DNA from: Agapetus fuscipes
Taxonomy: Eukaryota; Arthropoda; Insecta; Trichoptera; Glossosomatidae
NCBI GenBank assembly: GCA_951799405.1
Contig: OX637353.1
Coordinates: forward strand, 2,914,001-2,978,000
DNA: 64,000 nt
Reading direction: 5' to 3'
Position numbers and translations under genes: made by a program. The number at the start of each line of letters is the position of its first letter. The stretch's first letter is position 1. This document shows positions 36,346 through 48,320 of the stretch, one piece after another. The notes beneath the pieces are model-generated. The model was given only the letters and a program-made list of their open reading frames with translations, had not been told where the DNA came from and ran no database searches.

Positions 36346-37857
36346 TTTCTGACGCGAAATCAATATTAACATGTAAAATATAACATTGCTCGTTCGTGAG
36401 GAATTATTCTCAAAAATGTGTTCATGAGTGAAATACATTTTTAAATTGTATTTTGTTGTGATCGATTTCTCTCCTTAATTGTAAATAAATACAGGAATTA
36501 TTTTTCGCCTTGTGTTCTCGTGGTTCTCACAAACACGATACTTTAAATAGCACAGAGTACCCTACCTACGCTTCGCGTCATGTACAAATTTGAGCCACAC
36601 AATTTCTTATTCTTTCTAAATAATGAGTTAGGAACATTTTAGAATTCAAAACTTTATTTAGAAAACTATTAAATGAATAATACATAAACAAACTTTCATT
36701 TATTGTATACTTACTTGCTCAATGTTCAGTGTTCATCAATTTAAATTGATGCTAAAATTTTGATCTCTTCTTGTATTTTCAAAAGCATTTTGTTAATATT
36801 TTAAAAACATTCAAACTATTTAAATAATACTACAGCTGTGTCTATAAGATATCACCTAGTAGGATGAATTTAATTTCTCAATTTGAACATATTCTGAACT
36901 CCATCATCCTGTAAGTACCGACGAAATAATCGCGTCAATTTACGCTTATAATGCGTGCTCTATGCTCCTTATGATGTTAAATTCAGAGCATGTAATGTAT
37001 CTAAACCTAAGAAATATACCAGCCACAATATAAAGTAAATGTGACTTATTATGATTAAAATAAAATATAACAACTAAGTCCCATAAATGTTATCGCATTT
37101 TTCGAACACCAAAAAGCTAATCCAACTATTTTTTACCTACCTACGTAAAAACGCGGTGCACTTTATGATTTACTTGGAATCGTTTATCACCAGATTTTAG
37201 CTTGAACTCTATTGACCTATACCCAGACTTTCTTGTATTCAAAATGGATAGTGCATTTTCGCACAAAATTTAGAAATCTCAGTAGTTACGTAACCGTTCC
37301 TAATTCGTTGTAGGTACAGTATACAAATCAACCATTATTAGTTATTTCTTATCAGGGTCTAGCACTCCGTAGAAGCAAATGTACACAAAAATAATAAAGA
37401 ATGATGTTTCATGCGTCTCACCTGCTCATTCCTGCAATGACACATTGAATTGACGGATTGTTATCTTACGTAAATACTCGTACATCAGAAAAAAAGGTAC
37501 AGTTCCAGGATTCAGCGAATCAAGTCATATTCATTTCTGTGTCCAAAGTATTTATTCTGGAGTATACCTGCCTTTGCTCTATGCACGCGACTGTTTCATA
37601 AATAAAAGCGCTTTTTGCCTTTTTGATTTTGTTTTTGTTTCGTCAAATGCAGACGCAGGAATTTCTGTTCTTGAGTGGTTGGTTTACCAATTTTTACACA
37701 AAAACTCTCGGCTTTGTAAACAACAGAAGGCAATGACCGATAATGGATTGATAAACATAGAGTAGGTACCTACCTATACGTACACACAAAGTGGAGCTGT
37801 AAAATAAAAATATTGAACACATCTCCAAATTACACCTATCATAAGAGCATTTTTTGG
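36346..37857. other. Intergenic stretch, no supported gene
   Basis: It is AT-rich, with no coding or repeat structure I can name. Confidence 0.35.
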
Positions 37858-37859
37858 TC

Positions 37860-38080
37860 CTTGACTAATAGGTTGGAATGAGGCTGATCCGCCATGCTGT
37901 AAAAAATTCACTTTTGCTAATTCCACCTCTCAGGTTTTAGAGAAAAGTGGCTGGAGTTGCAAGGTTTTTGATCAAGTATAAGGTTGTATTGTTATTAAGC
38001 ATGAACTCACACGTGACTGCCTGTGAGCGTGCATTAAATATGAGCCTTAAATGTGATTATATCTTTGCAAGATAGATTAG
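37860..38080 (+). mobile_element. RTE-tail repeat, old diverged copy
   Basis: It runs from CCTTGACTAATAGGTTGGAATGAGG to CTTTGCAAGATAGATTA with many substitutions and a deletion in the middle. Confidence 0.7.
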
Positions 38081-38295
38081 CGATAGTAGATGGATTCCAG
38101 TAGGTACTCGTCTTTCTTTATTTTTTTTGTTTTAATTGTTTTTCCAACGACATAACATACCTACCTGTAACTAAATACCAACAAGCAAAATGTATTACTT
38201 TAAAAATCAAAAAACGCAATCTTCGTATTGAAATATTGTTAGTCGTAGATATGTTATATAACTGTGGGCTGGACCGACATTAATTCCAATTATTA

Positions 38296-38582
38296 TGGGG
38301 CTTCCACACGCTTGCCAACCCATCACAAGTCAAGCGCACAGTGTGTCGTCTAGAACATGCTAGCTGGACAAAATTTTGTCTAATGGACTAATTTTGTCCA
38401 GCTAGCATGTTCTAGACGACACACTGCACACTTGGCTTGAAGCTAAGCGCACAGTGTGTCGTCTAGAACATGCTAGCTGGACAAAATTTTGTCTAATGGA
38501 CTAATTTTGTCCAGCTAGCATGTTCTAGACGACACACTGTGCGCTTGACTTGTGATGGGTTGGCAAGCGTGTGGAAGCCCCA
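38296..38582. mobile_element. Harbinger-like foldback element with two hairpins
   Basis: The ends are TGGGGCTTCCACACGCTTGC and its perfect complement, with TTA directly outside both (38293-38295 and 38583-38585). This fits the 3-base duplication of PIF/Harbinger elements. Inside, a hairpin unit (GTGTGTCGTCTAGAACATGC, TAGCTGGACAAAATT, loop TTGTCTAATGGACTAA, then the complement) occurs twice in tandem. The arms pair almost perfectly. It is non-coding. Confidence 0.8.
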
Positions 38583-38585
38583 TTA

Positions 38586-39328
38586 GGAAACTGCCTTCCA
38601 CATTTTATTCCCGCTACCACGCGGCAACAACTCGGCCGCCTAGTTATAACTTGGCCATTAACAATCGATACGGCAGGTTATTTGTCCAGAGAATCCACTA
38701 ATAAAAGTGTTTGAACAAGAAATATCCCTAATATGCATTAGGAATGCTATGGAAATCGACGGTTAAAAGGCAGTAAGTAAGTAATTAAGTAAAAAGGATA
38801 AGCGACATAAACTAAATTGTTCAGGAGAGTAGTTTAAAGTTTGAGATTGCAGAAAAATGGCATAACTTTTTTATTTTTTTACGATGTTTTACGATTTGTT
38901 TATGTCACAAGCGCCTTTAGGACAAAAAAGGCCAAAATCTTGTCGGTTACATCAAAAACATACTTCGAAAACGCAGTTGTTTGCTTGGGCATAAACAACA
39001 CAACAATCATCGTAGAGCTATGGGAGTTAGCGCATTAGAAAGAGTGGAAAATTTCAAGTAAGATAGCATTCATATATTATGTAACTCATGTTTGACATAA
39101 ATGTCGCTGATCCTACTGCCTTGAATTTTAACATTACTTCTATGCATTACTTGGAAGATTAGATGCCATAGCGCTGCTATCTACTGGTGGGTAGTAAATG
39201 TTATAATGATAAAATTATTTAAAAATATGGCCAACTTTTGTTGAAAATCAATATCCACTACCCCTAGTTTAAGTATTATTCAATTATCTACCATTGTGTT
39301 ATTACTACCATCTGCATCTATAATAATA
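38586..39328. other. Intergenic stretch
   Basis: I see no supported gene. A (TAA)n run at 39320-39336 borders the LINE tail. Confidence 0.35.
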
Positions 39329-39329
39329 A

Positions 39330-41180
39330 TAATAATCTATAATCTAAGTTGCAAAGATATATTCATTTAAAGCTCTCAGATGTATGCCCACAAACCAACA
39401 AGTGTAGTTCGCGCTTACAAATGCTGAATGTGTACTTACAAATAAAATCCAAACCTCAAATGAACATAAGCCCCACAACTTTTGCCGACCTTCCCTGAAA
39501 CAGGGGTGACATTGGCAAAGTGAACCATTTTTTACAGTATGGGTGGTCAGCCTCATACCAACCTATAAGTCAAGGAATATGAATAATAAATTACATTTAA
39601 ATATAAAAAAGAACAAAACCTTACAAAGAAATCTATACAAAAAAAGTCAAAAATTTCCTATGCAAAAAATGTAGCAAATGAATACACCAACATTAGAAAT
39701 CAACATTGCAGATTAGCCGCCACTTCTTCCTGTCCTTGCATACTTCTTTCATTTCATCCAGAGTCATAACCTTTTTCATACAAGTCCTCCTTTTATTATG
39801 ACTCTGGATATCCCATTCATTCGCTATTTCAGAGATTTGATCCTTCCATACTTTTCTCGGTCTTCCTCTACCACGACATCCATCTATTGTAGCAACATAT
39901 ACTTTCTTCGTCAATCTTTCATCACTCATTCTCTCCAAGTGCCCGAACCATCTTAACATACTTCTTTTAATCTTCACTTTCACACTTTCCCTTACACCAC
40001 ATTCTTCTCTTACAAAATCATTCCTCACCCTGTCACTTCGTTTTTTCCCAATCATACTTCTTAGATAGTCCATTTCTACTGTATGGACTTTACTAATTTC
40101 CCTTTCACTCACCGTCCAGGCTTCACTTCCATACATCAAGGTTGGCACTAGTATACCACCGTGCACCGCCAATCTAACATTTTTTGAGAGATTTTGGTTC
40201 CTGGCGATGCAAGCGGTCGCACCCAGTACACACCTGCCTTTCATTATTCTTCTTTCAAATTCACCGGCCATTCTTCCATCTTTTTCAAACTTACATCCCA
40301 AATATACAAACTCATTTACAACATCAACATTCATTCCATTAATTTTAAATTCATAATTCATATTTTCATCATCTCTTTCAAAAATCAAAACTTTCGTCTT
40401 TCTTGCATTCAACTTCAAATTATTACCTTTCAAAGCTTCGTTCAATCTAGAGAGCATCATTTGCAATTCCACTGCTGAATCAGATACAAGGACTGCATCA
40501 TCCGCATACAGTAGAACGCTTACTTTGCTCTCTCCTATCATTAATCCACAATCATCAAGTCTAGCATCTCGAACACACTTGTCCATGACTATGTTAAATA
40601 GCCATGGGCTCATCACACATCCTTGCCTTACACCCTTAAAAACTTCAAACCATTCACTATACTCACCATCAATACGAATGCAGGCCATACTATTCTCATA
40701 GTTCGCATGCACCGCATTGAGTAGAGCTCCATTCACTCCGTATGCTTTCAAAACATCCCACAACATACCTCTGTCCACTGAGTCAAAAGCCTTTTCCAGA
40801 TCCACAAAGGCCGTGAATAGTTTCCCCCTCACCGACAATTGTTTTTCAACAAGTTGTCGTAGAGTGAAAATCTGATCAACACAGCCTCTACCGGCCATAA
40901 AGCCGGACTGTATATCGGAAACCCTTTTGCTAGTAGTCAGAATCACATTTTTTATAATCGCCTTACAGAAGACTTTTCCTGGTATACTGAGTAGACTGAT
41001 TGGTCTGAAGTTCTGACAGTCTTTTTTGTCCCCTTTACCTTTGTAAATGGGAACAATGACTGCCTTCCTCCAATCTATCGGTACTACTCCTGCATTCACA
41101 CAAAGCTTACATAATTCAAACATCCAATCTATCACACATTCACCTCCTGCTTTCAACATTGTGAAATTTGAATTACTCAA
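39330..41180 (-). mobile_element. RTE-like LINE, longest copy: RT ORF plus tail
   Basis: The 495-codon frame at 41180-39693 is a reverse transcriptase. FRPISLLSIPGK lies at about residues 58-69, FVDLEKAFD at 125-133 (first catalytic Asp), GVRQGCVMSPWLF at 183-195 and YADD at 225-228 (the catalytic Asp pair). A C-terminal region with MLRWFGHLERMSDERLTKKV and GRGRPRKVW follows. The N-terminal endonuclease is missing, so the copy is 5'-truncated, but the frame has no stop. Then come a 110-base A-rich linker and the tail repeat (39577-39330). RTE placement is by motif style and should be tested. It shows which coding element the tail repeat belongs to. Confidence 0.9.
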
Positions 41181-41275
41181 TATGGATAGATACTATATAG
41201 GTATGGATAGATTATATGGATAGATAACTTATATTATATATGGATAGATTACTCAATATGGATAGATACTAGGGG
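41181..41275. repeat. ATGGATAG-type satellite patch at the LINE 5' edge
   Basis: ATGGATAGAT recurs about six times. TTACTCAATATGGATAGATA occurs at both ends of the patch (about 41174 and 41248). Confidence 0.6.
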
Positions 41276-41417
41276 GCAGCTGCAACCCCTTGTCCCTTCC
41301 TAGTTGTTAGTTGTTACACCCATACTTCCCAGCATAACATCTTCCTAGTATACCTATCCCAAAGCATAAGTAGGGACGTTCAAGAAATTATATTTTACTT
41401 GTTACTGCTTACAATAT

Positions 41418-41675
41418 TCTATAATCTATAATCTATAATCTAAGTTGCAAGGATATATTCATTTAAAGCTCTCAGATGTAAGCCCACAAACCAACAAGTG
41501 TAGTTCGCGCTTACAAATGCTGAATGTGTACTTACAAATAAAATCCAAACCTCAAATGAACATAAGCCCCACAACTTTTGCCGACCTTCCCTGAAACAGG
41601 GGTGACATTGGCAAAGTGAACCATTTTTTACAGTATGGGTGGTCAGCCTCATACCAACCTATAAGTCAAGGAATA
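41418..41675 (-). mobile_element. RTE-tail repeat, stand-alone copy
   Basis: It is almost identical to the tail of the LINE at 39330, including CCACAACTTTTGCCGACC, but no ORF precedes it. Confidence 0.88.
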
Positions 41676-41718
41676 TGAATAAAAAATTACATTTAAATAT
41701 ATAAAAGAACAAAACCTT

Positions 41719-42030
41719 ACAATATTGAGTTTCAAAAATACACATGGAATCGTTCAATCTAAATTAAATTAATTAGTAAACATTGTACGTGAACAGTGAA
41801 CGAAAATATTGATTTTGAGATACTAAAAATAGTAGGTACTTATCTCTTACAGTGTTTCACTTAAAAGTTTTGATACTTTGACAAGTATTTCATAAAAAGC
41901 CATTTTGTTTTTCAACATATGACAAAATCATATGCTTACAATATTGAGTTTCAAAAATACACATGGAATCGTTCACTGTTCCCGTACAATGTTCACCTAA
42001 TCTAATCTAAATCTAAATTCTAAATCTTAA
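41719..42030. repeat. Direct plus inverted repeat of unknown class
   Basis: ACAATATTGAGTTTCAAAAA and the following TACACATGGAATCGTTCA occur at about 41720 and 41938. ACATTGTACGTGAACAGTGA (about 41782) is inverted at about 41975-41995. Short (TTAGA)-like sequence follows at 41999. Confidence 0.5.
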
Positions 42031-43100
42031 ATCAATATTTTCATATCGTAAACCGCTCCTCGACAGTTTGAAATGTACTTCCAGGATTTAAATATACCTA
42101 CTTTTTTCTAAAATTATTCCATACATACAAAAAATACATTTGTTAAATAAATAATATTTTCTAAAGTATATTTCACATATTTTATAGTGGACTGTAGCAG
42201 CTACTGAAATTTCGAAAGGAAAAGCTTTATTTCTCAACAGATGGCAAGTTTTGAACAACAACAAAAATACACCAGTTTTTTCTAAAGTATTTCGCAATAA
42301 TTATACTTGTTTTGATGTCAGAAATCCTTTTCTTCTTTTCTTATTTTTCTTCATCTGTTTGTTGGCAGATTCTCACCATGTACCTTCTTAAGTGGCAGCA
42401 CCAAAATAATATTGAACCTGTATATTTAACAATGTACCCTTCCATATTTATGAACCTGTATTGTTCCATTTGGTACCTGTGTAATTCAGTAAAATTGTTA
42501 AAGCACTCATCAATGTTGTCTCTGACTGTTTCCACAACAAATGAATACCCAAAAGTCAGACTGATACAAGTTATATTTTAAAAAAAACTATTAAAGGATA
42601 AAATACATACATACCACTTCATAGAAGATAGAACAATACCTACATACCTACATTTGGAATTTTTAGGTATGGTGTGCTTTACCTAATAGATTAGTACAGG
42701 CTGGACACCTATAATAAAAAAGTTGTAGGTAAGTACACTTTTCTCACTGCTGGTATTCTTATGTTAGTATGTACGCATGCAGCATGTGTATACCTGTTTG
42801 TGTATGTTCATAGACAGTGAGCCTCAGATAAAAGTGAATTTCGGTAACTAATTGTGTTACATATCAACATAATTTGAGGGTCATTAAGGTTTTTCCTTTG
42901 CCCCCCAATGAAATGAGAAGTCACCAGGTTTTGCATACGCATGCTGCTTCTTCAGAGACATAATGTACCTATAACAGAAAGAAGTTGTGTTCTTTATTTA
43001 CTGTTCGTTCCATAATATGTCAAATGAAAATGTCACATTGTCTCTTTAATGTGTTTTTATCGCTTGTATCAGTCCTGTCTATCAGTCTCTCAGCCCTTTC
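42031..43100. other. Intergenic stretch before the unassigned exon
   Basis: Two open frames at 42312-42581 have no domain. A fragment at 42690-42850 loosely recalls the tail repeat (TAGTACAGGCTGGACACC, GTACGCATGCAGCATGTG). Confidence 0.3.
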
Positions 43101-43151
43101 ATTTGAATACTCGACACTGATCTTGTAATACTTGGTATTGTGTGTTTCCAG

Positions 43152-43550
43152 TACCCTGTGTCCACCATGATGGCGGCTTCCAACAGCTCCACAGTGAGCT
43201 ACTCCTCTGTGTCCACGCGGGACTCCTACCCCATGTGACGTCACACCAGGCAGGCGGGCACTCGCAGGGCGCGCCCACAGCGCCTGTCATGATGCAAAGA
43301 GACTGGCCGTGCAGAGTGCCAGCAAACTAACATCAAAACCATAACAGAAGAGACTGTCAATTACGAAGAAGCAAGTGACAGCGCACCAAACAAAAGTTTG
43401 AGTGTGTACAGCGTGAAAAATGTAGATGATTGTGAGGGATTTGGTTCTGGTAGTGGCAATACTACTAACTGTCACAGCAGCAGTGTGAAAAATGCCGCCA
43501 AAAAGCGTGTCAGATATCAGAGTTCAGCTGATGTCATAATGTTGGCGTAA
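43152..43550 (+). CDS. Unassigned terminal exon with two in-frame UGA codons
   Basis: A polypyrimidine-rich acceptor (GTGTGTTTCCAG, ending 43151) precedes a stretch much richer in GC than its surroundings. In one frame it reads YPVSTMMAASNSSTVSYSS and on to ...STRDSYPM, then UGA at 43236. The same frame gives 17 Arg-rich residues, a second UGA at 43290, then about 85 residues of coding-like sequence (for example NKSLSVYSVKNVDD and KKRVRYQSSADVIMLA) ending at TAA 43548. I do not recognise the protein. The Ser/Thr-rich tail would suit a receptor or channel C-terminus. The acceptor is phase 0 if the frame is right, so it could be an alternative last exon of the octopamine receptor, whose exon at 8819-8903 also ends in phase 0. 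Alternatives are a small unspotted intron, an assembly error, or a decayed exon of another gene. Translation may simply end at 43238, leaving the rest as 3' UTR. Confidence 0.4.
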
Positions 43551-43625
43551 TAAACAACTAAATAGGGATTTCTAGCTAGTTAAATCATAGGCTAAATGAA
43601 AAATCAAAAAAAGGTAAAATCTATA

Positions 43626-45276
43626 TGGGTATCGCCGTCGAAATTTGTACCATAACTGTCGACCGGCAAGATTCAAGAAAACGAAAACATTGTGAGTTAA
43701 ATTAAGGTCTATTCAAAATGACGGACAGGTTCGAAAAATTAGGATTTTTTACATTTCGATATCTCATTTCTTTTTTCGACGACGAATACAAGATTTTATA
43801 GCAGTTCGTAAACACTGTTCAGTAAAAATATAAGAGCACCATTTTGAATGTCAATAAATATGAATGTTGTTTGTCTATGAATGTTTAATAAAAATATGAA
43901 TACGCACATTTAATAACTATCTAAAATCGTTCGTTTATTGTATTTCAATAAGTTTCCTTGACTTATAGGTTAGTATGAAGCTGACCACTCATACTGTAAA
44001 AAATGGTTCACTTTACCAATGTTACCATTGTGTCAGGTAAGGTCGGCAAGAGTTGCAGGGTTTATGTTCATTTGAGATTGGGTTTTATATTGTAGGTTCA
44101 CATGCAGCATGTTTAAGTACGAACTTAAAGTCTTAAATGCAATATATTTTTGTAACTTAGATTATAGATTATCATAGATTTAGATAGATAGGCAATGTTT
44201 TTTTTGCGTACATTTTTCACAGTATCCAGCACCGATATAAAAATTAGGTACCTCTGTGGTCCAAATTTCATTTAATCGTTTAGCCCACAGATCACGGAAT
44301 AAACCTTTTTGCTATTTTGAATAACAAACATCAAACGGTGCATTTAAAATATTAATAGCATGTAGTAAGGTTGATTAGATAGTTTTATGTTTCAATTAGG
44401 TACGTAAATGTTATTTGTTAGTCAACCATAAATTAACGGTAAGTAGGTGTATTTTTTTAAACCTACGTGAATACACCTTAATACTGGTAACATACGGTAA
44501 AGATTGTAAATAAAAAACCGCCCGACATTACCTTAAACTTGTGCCATTTGAAAAATAATACTGTCAGCAATGAAAAAAACATACAATCATTAGAAAAATT
44601 AATGGATCTAAGTAAAAAATATACATCTGACAACATATTCGAATACATACCTTAATAATGCCAAGCTAACTTCCACTCAAAACATTCACGACAAATTCCC
44701 GAGTCTGATGTAAACGTTCTCAGAAGAAAATTAAGGTATCGAATGAGTTTTTTTGTGTTGTCCACACTGCATCAAAGAGTTACCATACGTGATCAAATAC
44801 TTAAGATTGCAAGATTTTTGTCAGTTCCAATGGAATTGGTAACATACTAAAAGAAAAATTTCGGAGCCAAAAATGGAGACAACCCTTAGCAATCAATATT
44901 TCGTGTTTAAATAAGTAAATATTATTGTGGCTAGTACAGAAAATGAAAGATACGTTACTAAGGTATATGCAAAAATACTCAACTTTAAAAACGTTTGACT
45001 ATTTTGATCGTATCATGCCATCAAAGGGTCAAAAACGGGTTGCGGACATGTAAAATTTGTATGGGAATGGAAAAAAGGCGTTTTTGTTTCATTTTTTAAT
45101 TACATCGCCACTTAATGCTTTTTGCAGTTTTTTTTTGTATTTCGATACGCTTTTTATTTACTTTACTCTGATAATTTTAGAATTCAGTAGAGATCACCAG
45201 TTTTTATGAAAAAGCTGAAAATCATTAGGGGACACACGCACAAGACAAAAGGTACAAATTTCGACGGCGATACCCA
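43626..45276. mobile_element. Unclassified TIR transposon, non-autonomous
   Basis: TGGGTATCGCCGTCGAAATT plus TGTACC at the left is matched perfectly by its complement at the right (45251-45276), 26 bases in all. TA lies outside both (43624-43625 and 45277-45278). The 1.65-kb interior contains one tail repeat (43956-44185) and no transposase frame. A TA duplication suits the Tc1/mariner group, but the ends are not ones I recognise. Confidence 0.75.
43956..44185 (+). mobile_element. RTE-tail repeat nested in the TIR element
   Basis: It is complete at the head, with a small deletion in the 3' half (TTTAAGTACGAACTTAAAGTC), and a TAGATTATCATAGATTTAG tail. Confidence 0.85.
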
Positions 45277-46588
45277 TATCCCGAGTATAAATTTATTCTT
45301 ACTGTTGAAATATGTTGTTATAAGCATTAAAAAACCTTTTTAATAAGTCTAAGTAACTAAGAAATTGTAATAATTTATTTTTTTGAAATTTGGCTTCCAT
45401 CTTGCATGGTAATGTTTTTAAATACCTACTCAAATATTCAATAATATTATTCATTAAATGTACCTATTTCTTCCCAATAAATCAACAATTTTTAAAATAA
45501 AAATCAAAACCGTAATCTCATGAAATAGGAATAAAATTGATCTTTCTTATTGTTGAACAGATGGCAATGTCTTATTTAAAAAGATTCACCTTAGTCTTTT
45601 TACTTACTGAATAGCAATTTTATTCCTGTGACTGTTTTTTATTTCCTTACTTATGGCTTTTTTGTGATATATTTTGTAAAAAGAGAAAAATTTTAATCAC
45701 AAGAAAAAATCCTGTAAATACCAATAAAATATCTAAAAGCAATTACTTGGATGAATATTAATTACTCTTTCTTACATTTTTTAGTGATTTAAAATTATAA
45801 AAAAATATTTTTAACAAAAGTGAAATGTACATTTATAAAGGGAATAAAATACGCTTTTACTGTATATAATAGTAATATATATAAATATATTAAGTTTTAG
45901 GTTAATTCATCGGCCATTTGTTTATTTTTTAGATTTTATGTGAAGAAAGATCTAAGTAAGAACCTATGGATAAAAAAAAATAGCAAACAGAAATGTAATA
46001 TTATACTTAATTATTTTTAATGAAACCATTTATTTTGTGTCAACCATGTTATCTTATTGACATTATATTATAAAGAACACACTTTTTCATAAAATTTAAA
46101 TGTAAATCCACATAATACCATTCCACAGATGACAATCCATACAAAATGAAATATTTTCACTTATTAATTATAACTTAGGTGGCATGATATGAATTGTTTA
46201 AAAAGCAGAATTTTGTTATTTATTATAAATATTTTAAAAATAAATTTAATACCTATGTGATTTTTATTGAGATATTATTTTGTACCCAAAATATAATAAA
46301 TTGTTTTCGATTCAATTCAATTCTTGAAGGAACAATAAATTTATGAATAAAATTAGAGAAATTGTATGAAATACATTTAACACTTTTGAAATAAATGATT
46401 GTACAAAATATGATTAAGAAAAATTAATGTTTAGAAAGATAATATTAATTGTATTAAAAATAAATAAAACATGAATAATGAAAAATTATATTGATGAGAT
46501 CTCAATAAGTGTACAGAATTTTTGAATAAATAAAGGACTTATGTATTTTGTAAAAAACATATGCTTTTCTGTAATTCTCATATTCACT
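45277..46588. other. Very AT-rich intergenic stretch
   Basis: I see no supported feature. Confidence 0.35.
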
Positions 46589-47393
46589 TCCCAGATAGCA
46601 GGTAAGTTTGCTGCAAGTTTGATTTGTACTTGATTTTACATTGTCATGTCAAATATGACAAAATAAGTTTATTGCAATATTGCTGCAAGCTTGCATTTTG
46701 CATCATGTTTCAAATATGAATAAACAAGTTTGCTTTTTGTTTGATACAAACTTGCGTGACGGGCTGTCAAAAATACGATTAGCAGTGTTGCCGTTTTATC
46801 GATTTTGCTATTTTGCTTTTTTTAAATCTCGCGACTTTTTTCCCAGCGGCAGCACTGATCAGACACGAGTTGACAGATTGTGACGCGCATGCCTAGAAAT
46901 CTTTGGGCATATTTTGGTTTTGGCAACATTATTTCTGAATTTTACTCTCTCTGTGGCTGTTTCTCAAACAACTTTGAAATGACGTCACGAGAGACCCCCC
47001 ACGTAGGGCTGCCATACGTCAGGATTTTTAGGCTCTTGTCGGGATTGCGACCGGATTTCGGAAGTATCAGGACTTTTCAATTTTTTAATAGTCAAAGCAT
47101 AGAAAAATATTTGAAACACAAGTTAGTTTGAAATATTTGTTTTTGCTTTAGCTTTGTACTTATTAAGTAAGTACGCAGTGTTTAATTACGTTTGCAACAA
47201 AATGTCAGGACTTTCTATGGAAATTAGGCTTTTTGTCAGGAATTTTAAATTTTTCATCTGGTATCCCTACCCCCACGCGACCGCGTGTGGCGGGTGCACG
47301 GCGGGTGGCCGGCCGCCCTCTGTGCGGCCGCCATTATTTGTAGACGAGCTCGCTTTGTGAATTTCTTACATTTTTGTTATTTTGCGTTTTATA

Positions 47394-47468
47394 ATGTCCA
47401 GTCGCCTTTGTTATGTACCTCATTGTTTCAATACGGAAGTTAAAGGAATCAGATACGTGTTTATTTGA
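47394..47468 (+). pseudogene. Possible THAP-domain start
   Basis: MSSRLCYVPHCFNTEVKG has the Cys-x3-Cys spacing and Asn that open THAP zinc fingers of P-type transposases and host relatives. The frame stops after 24 codons. A GT at 47456 could be a donor. I found no matching second half by eye. Confidence 0.3.
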
Positions 47469-47887
47469 CGATTAGTAATGTACTTACGTCTTTTAAAATG
47501 TTTCGGCATGGTTCCTACATCATATTTACCAGGTATGTAAAACTATTTCCTTTTGAATACTTAGTAGGACGTGTTTGATGTACTTTTTGTAGAAATAAGA
47601 AATGTGTATTATCTACATTTTGGCACTAACTTTTTGAACTTACGTTTTTATTTATTTCAAATATTTTCACGTAAAAATTTGAAAGTAAATTTCAGCAAAG
47701 TTGTTTGTAACCTAAATGTGACATATTCTGTGAAAATAAGTTGCAAAATTAGTTCGATGAAGCCATTTGATGTGTGTTGATAAAACTGGCAGTACTTATT
47801 CCTGGCAGTAAAACCTGTAAAACTGGCCTGTGCCAAACAAAACCAAACAAAACTACAAAACTGGCCTGTAAAACTGGCAGTACAGTT

Positions 47888-48135
47888 CCTTGACTTATAG
47901 GTTGTTATGCGGCTGACCACCCATACTATAAAAAATTGGTTCACTTTGCCAATGTCACCCCTGTTTCAGGGAAGGACGGCAAGAGTTGCAAGGCTTATGT
48001 TCATTTGAGATTGGGTTTTTATATTGTAGGTCCACATGCGGCATGTGTTAGCGCGAAATTATACATATCTGCTTGTGGGAATGCATTTAATATAAATCTT
48101 AAATGATATATATCTTTGCAGCTTAGATTAGATTA
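47888..48135 (+). mobile_element. RTE-tail repeat, stand-alone copy
   Basis: It is complete from CCTTGACTTATAGG to GCAGCTTAGATTAGATTAGA and is very close to the copy at 3632. Confidence 0.88.
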
Positions 48136-48320
48136 GACTTATAATATAATATGATGTCCGTGGCTAGGGAAACTAAGCCCCGGATAACAATAATAATATG
48201 GGGATAATTTCTTTGATGAGCGCTGTTTTAGTGTGAATCATACCTCAAGATTTATTTAGAAGCTTCAAAGAACACCCAACAGTTACTGATTGTTATTACA
48301 CTTGTTTCAGTTCCTCTCCC

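Noticed and set aside
43020..43330. Minus- and plus-strand frames over the 43152 exon (including 43142-43330)
   Set aside because: They overlap the better-supported frame and lack its splice acceptor relation; probably shadows.
46680..47131. Two consecutive plus-strand ORFs after the CCCAGATAGCA end
   Set aside because: They overlap, lack domains and run through subterminal repeat motifs.
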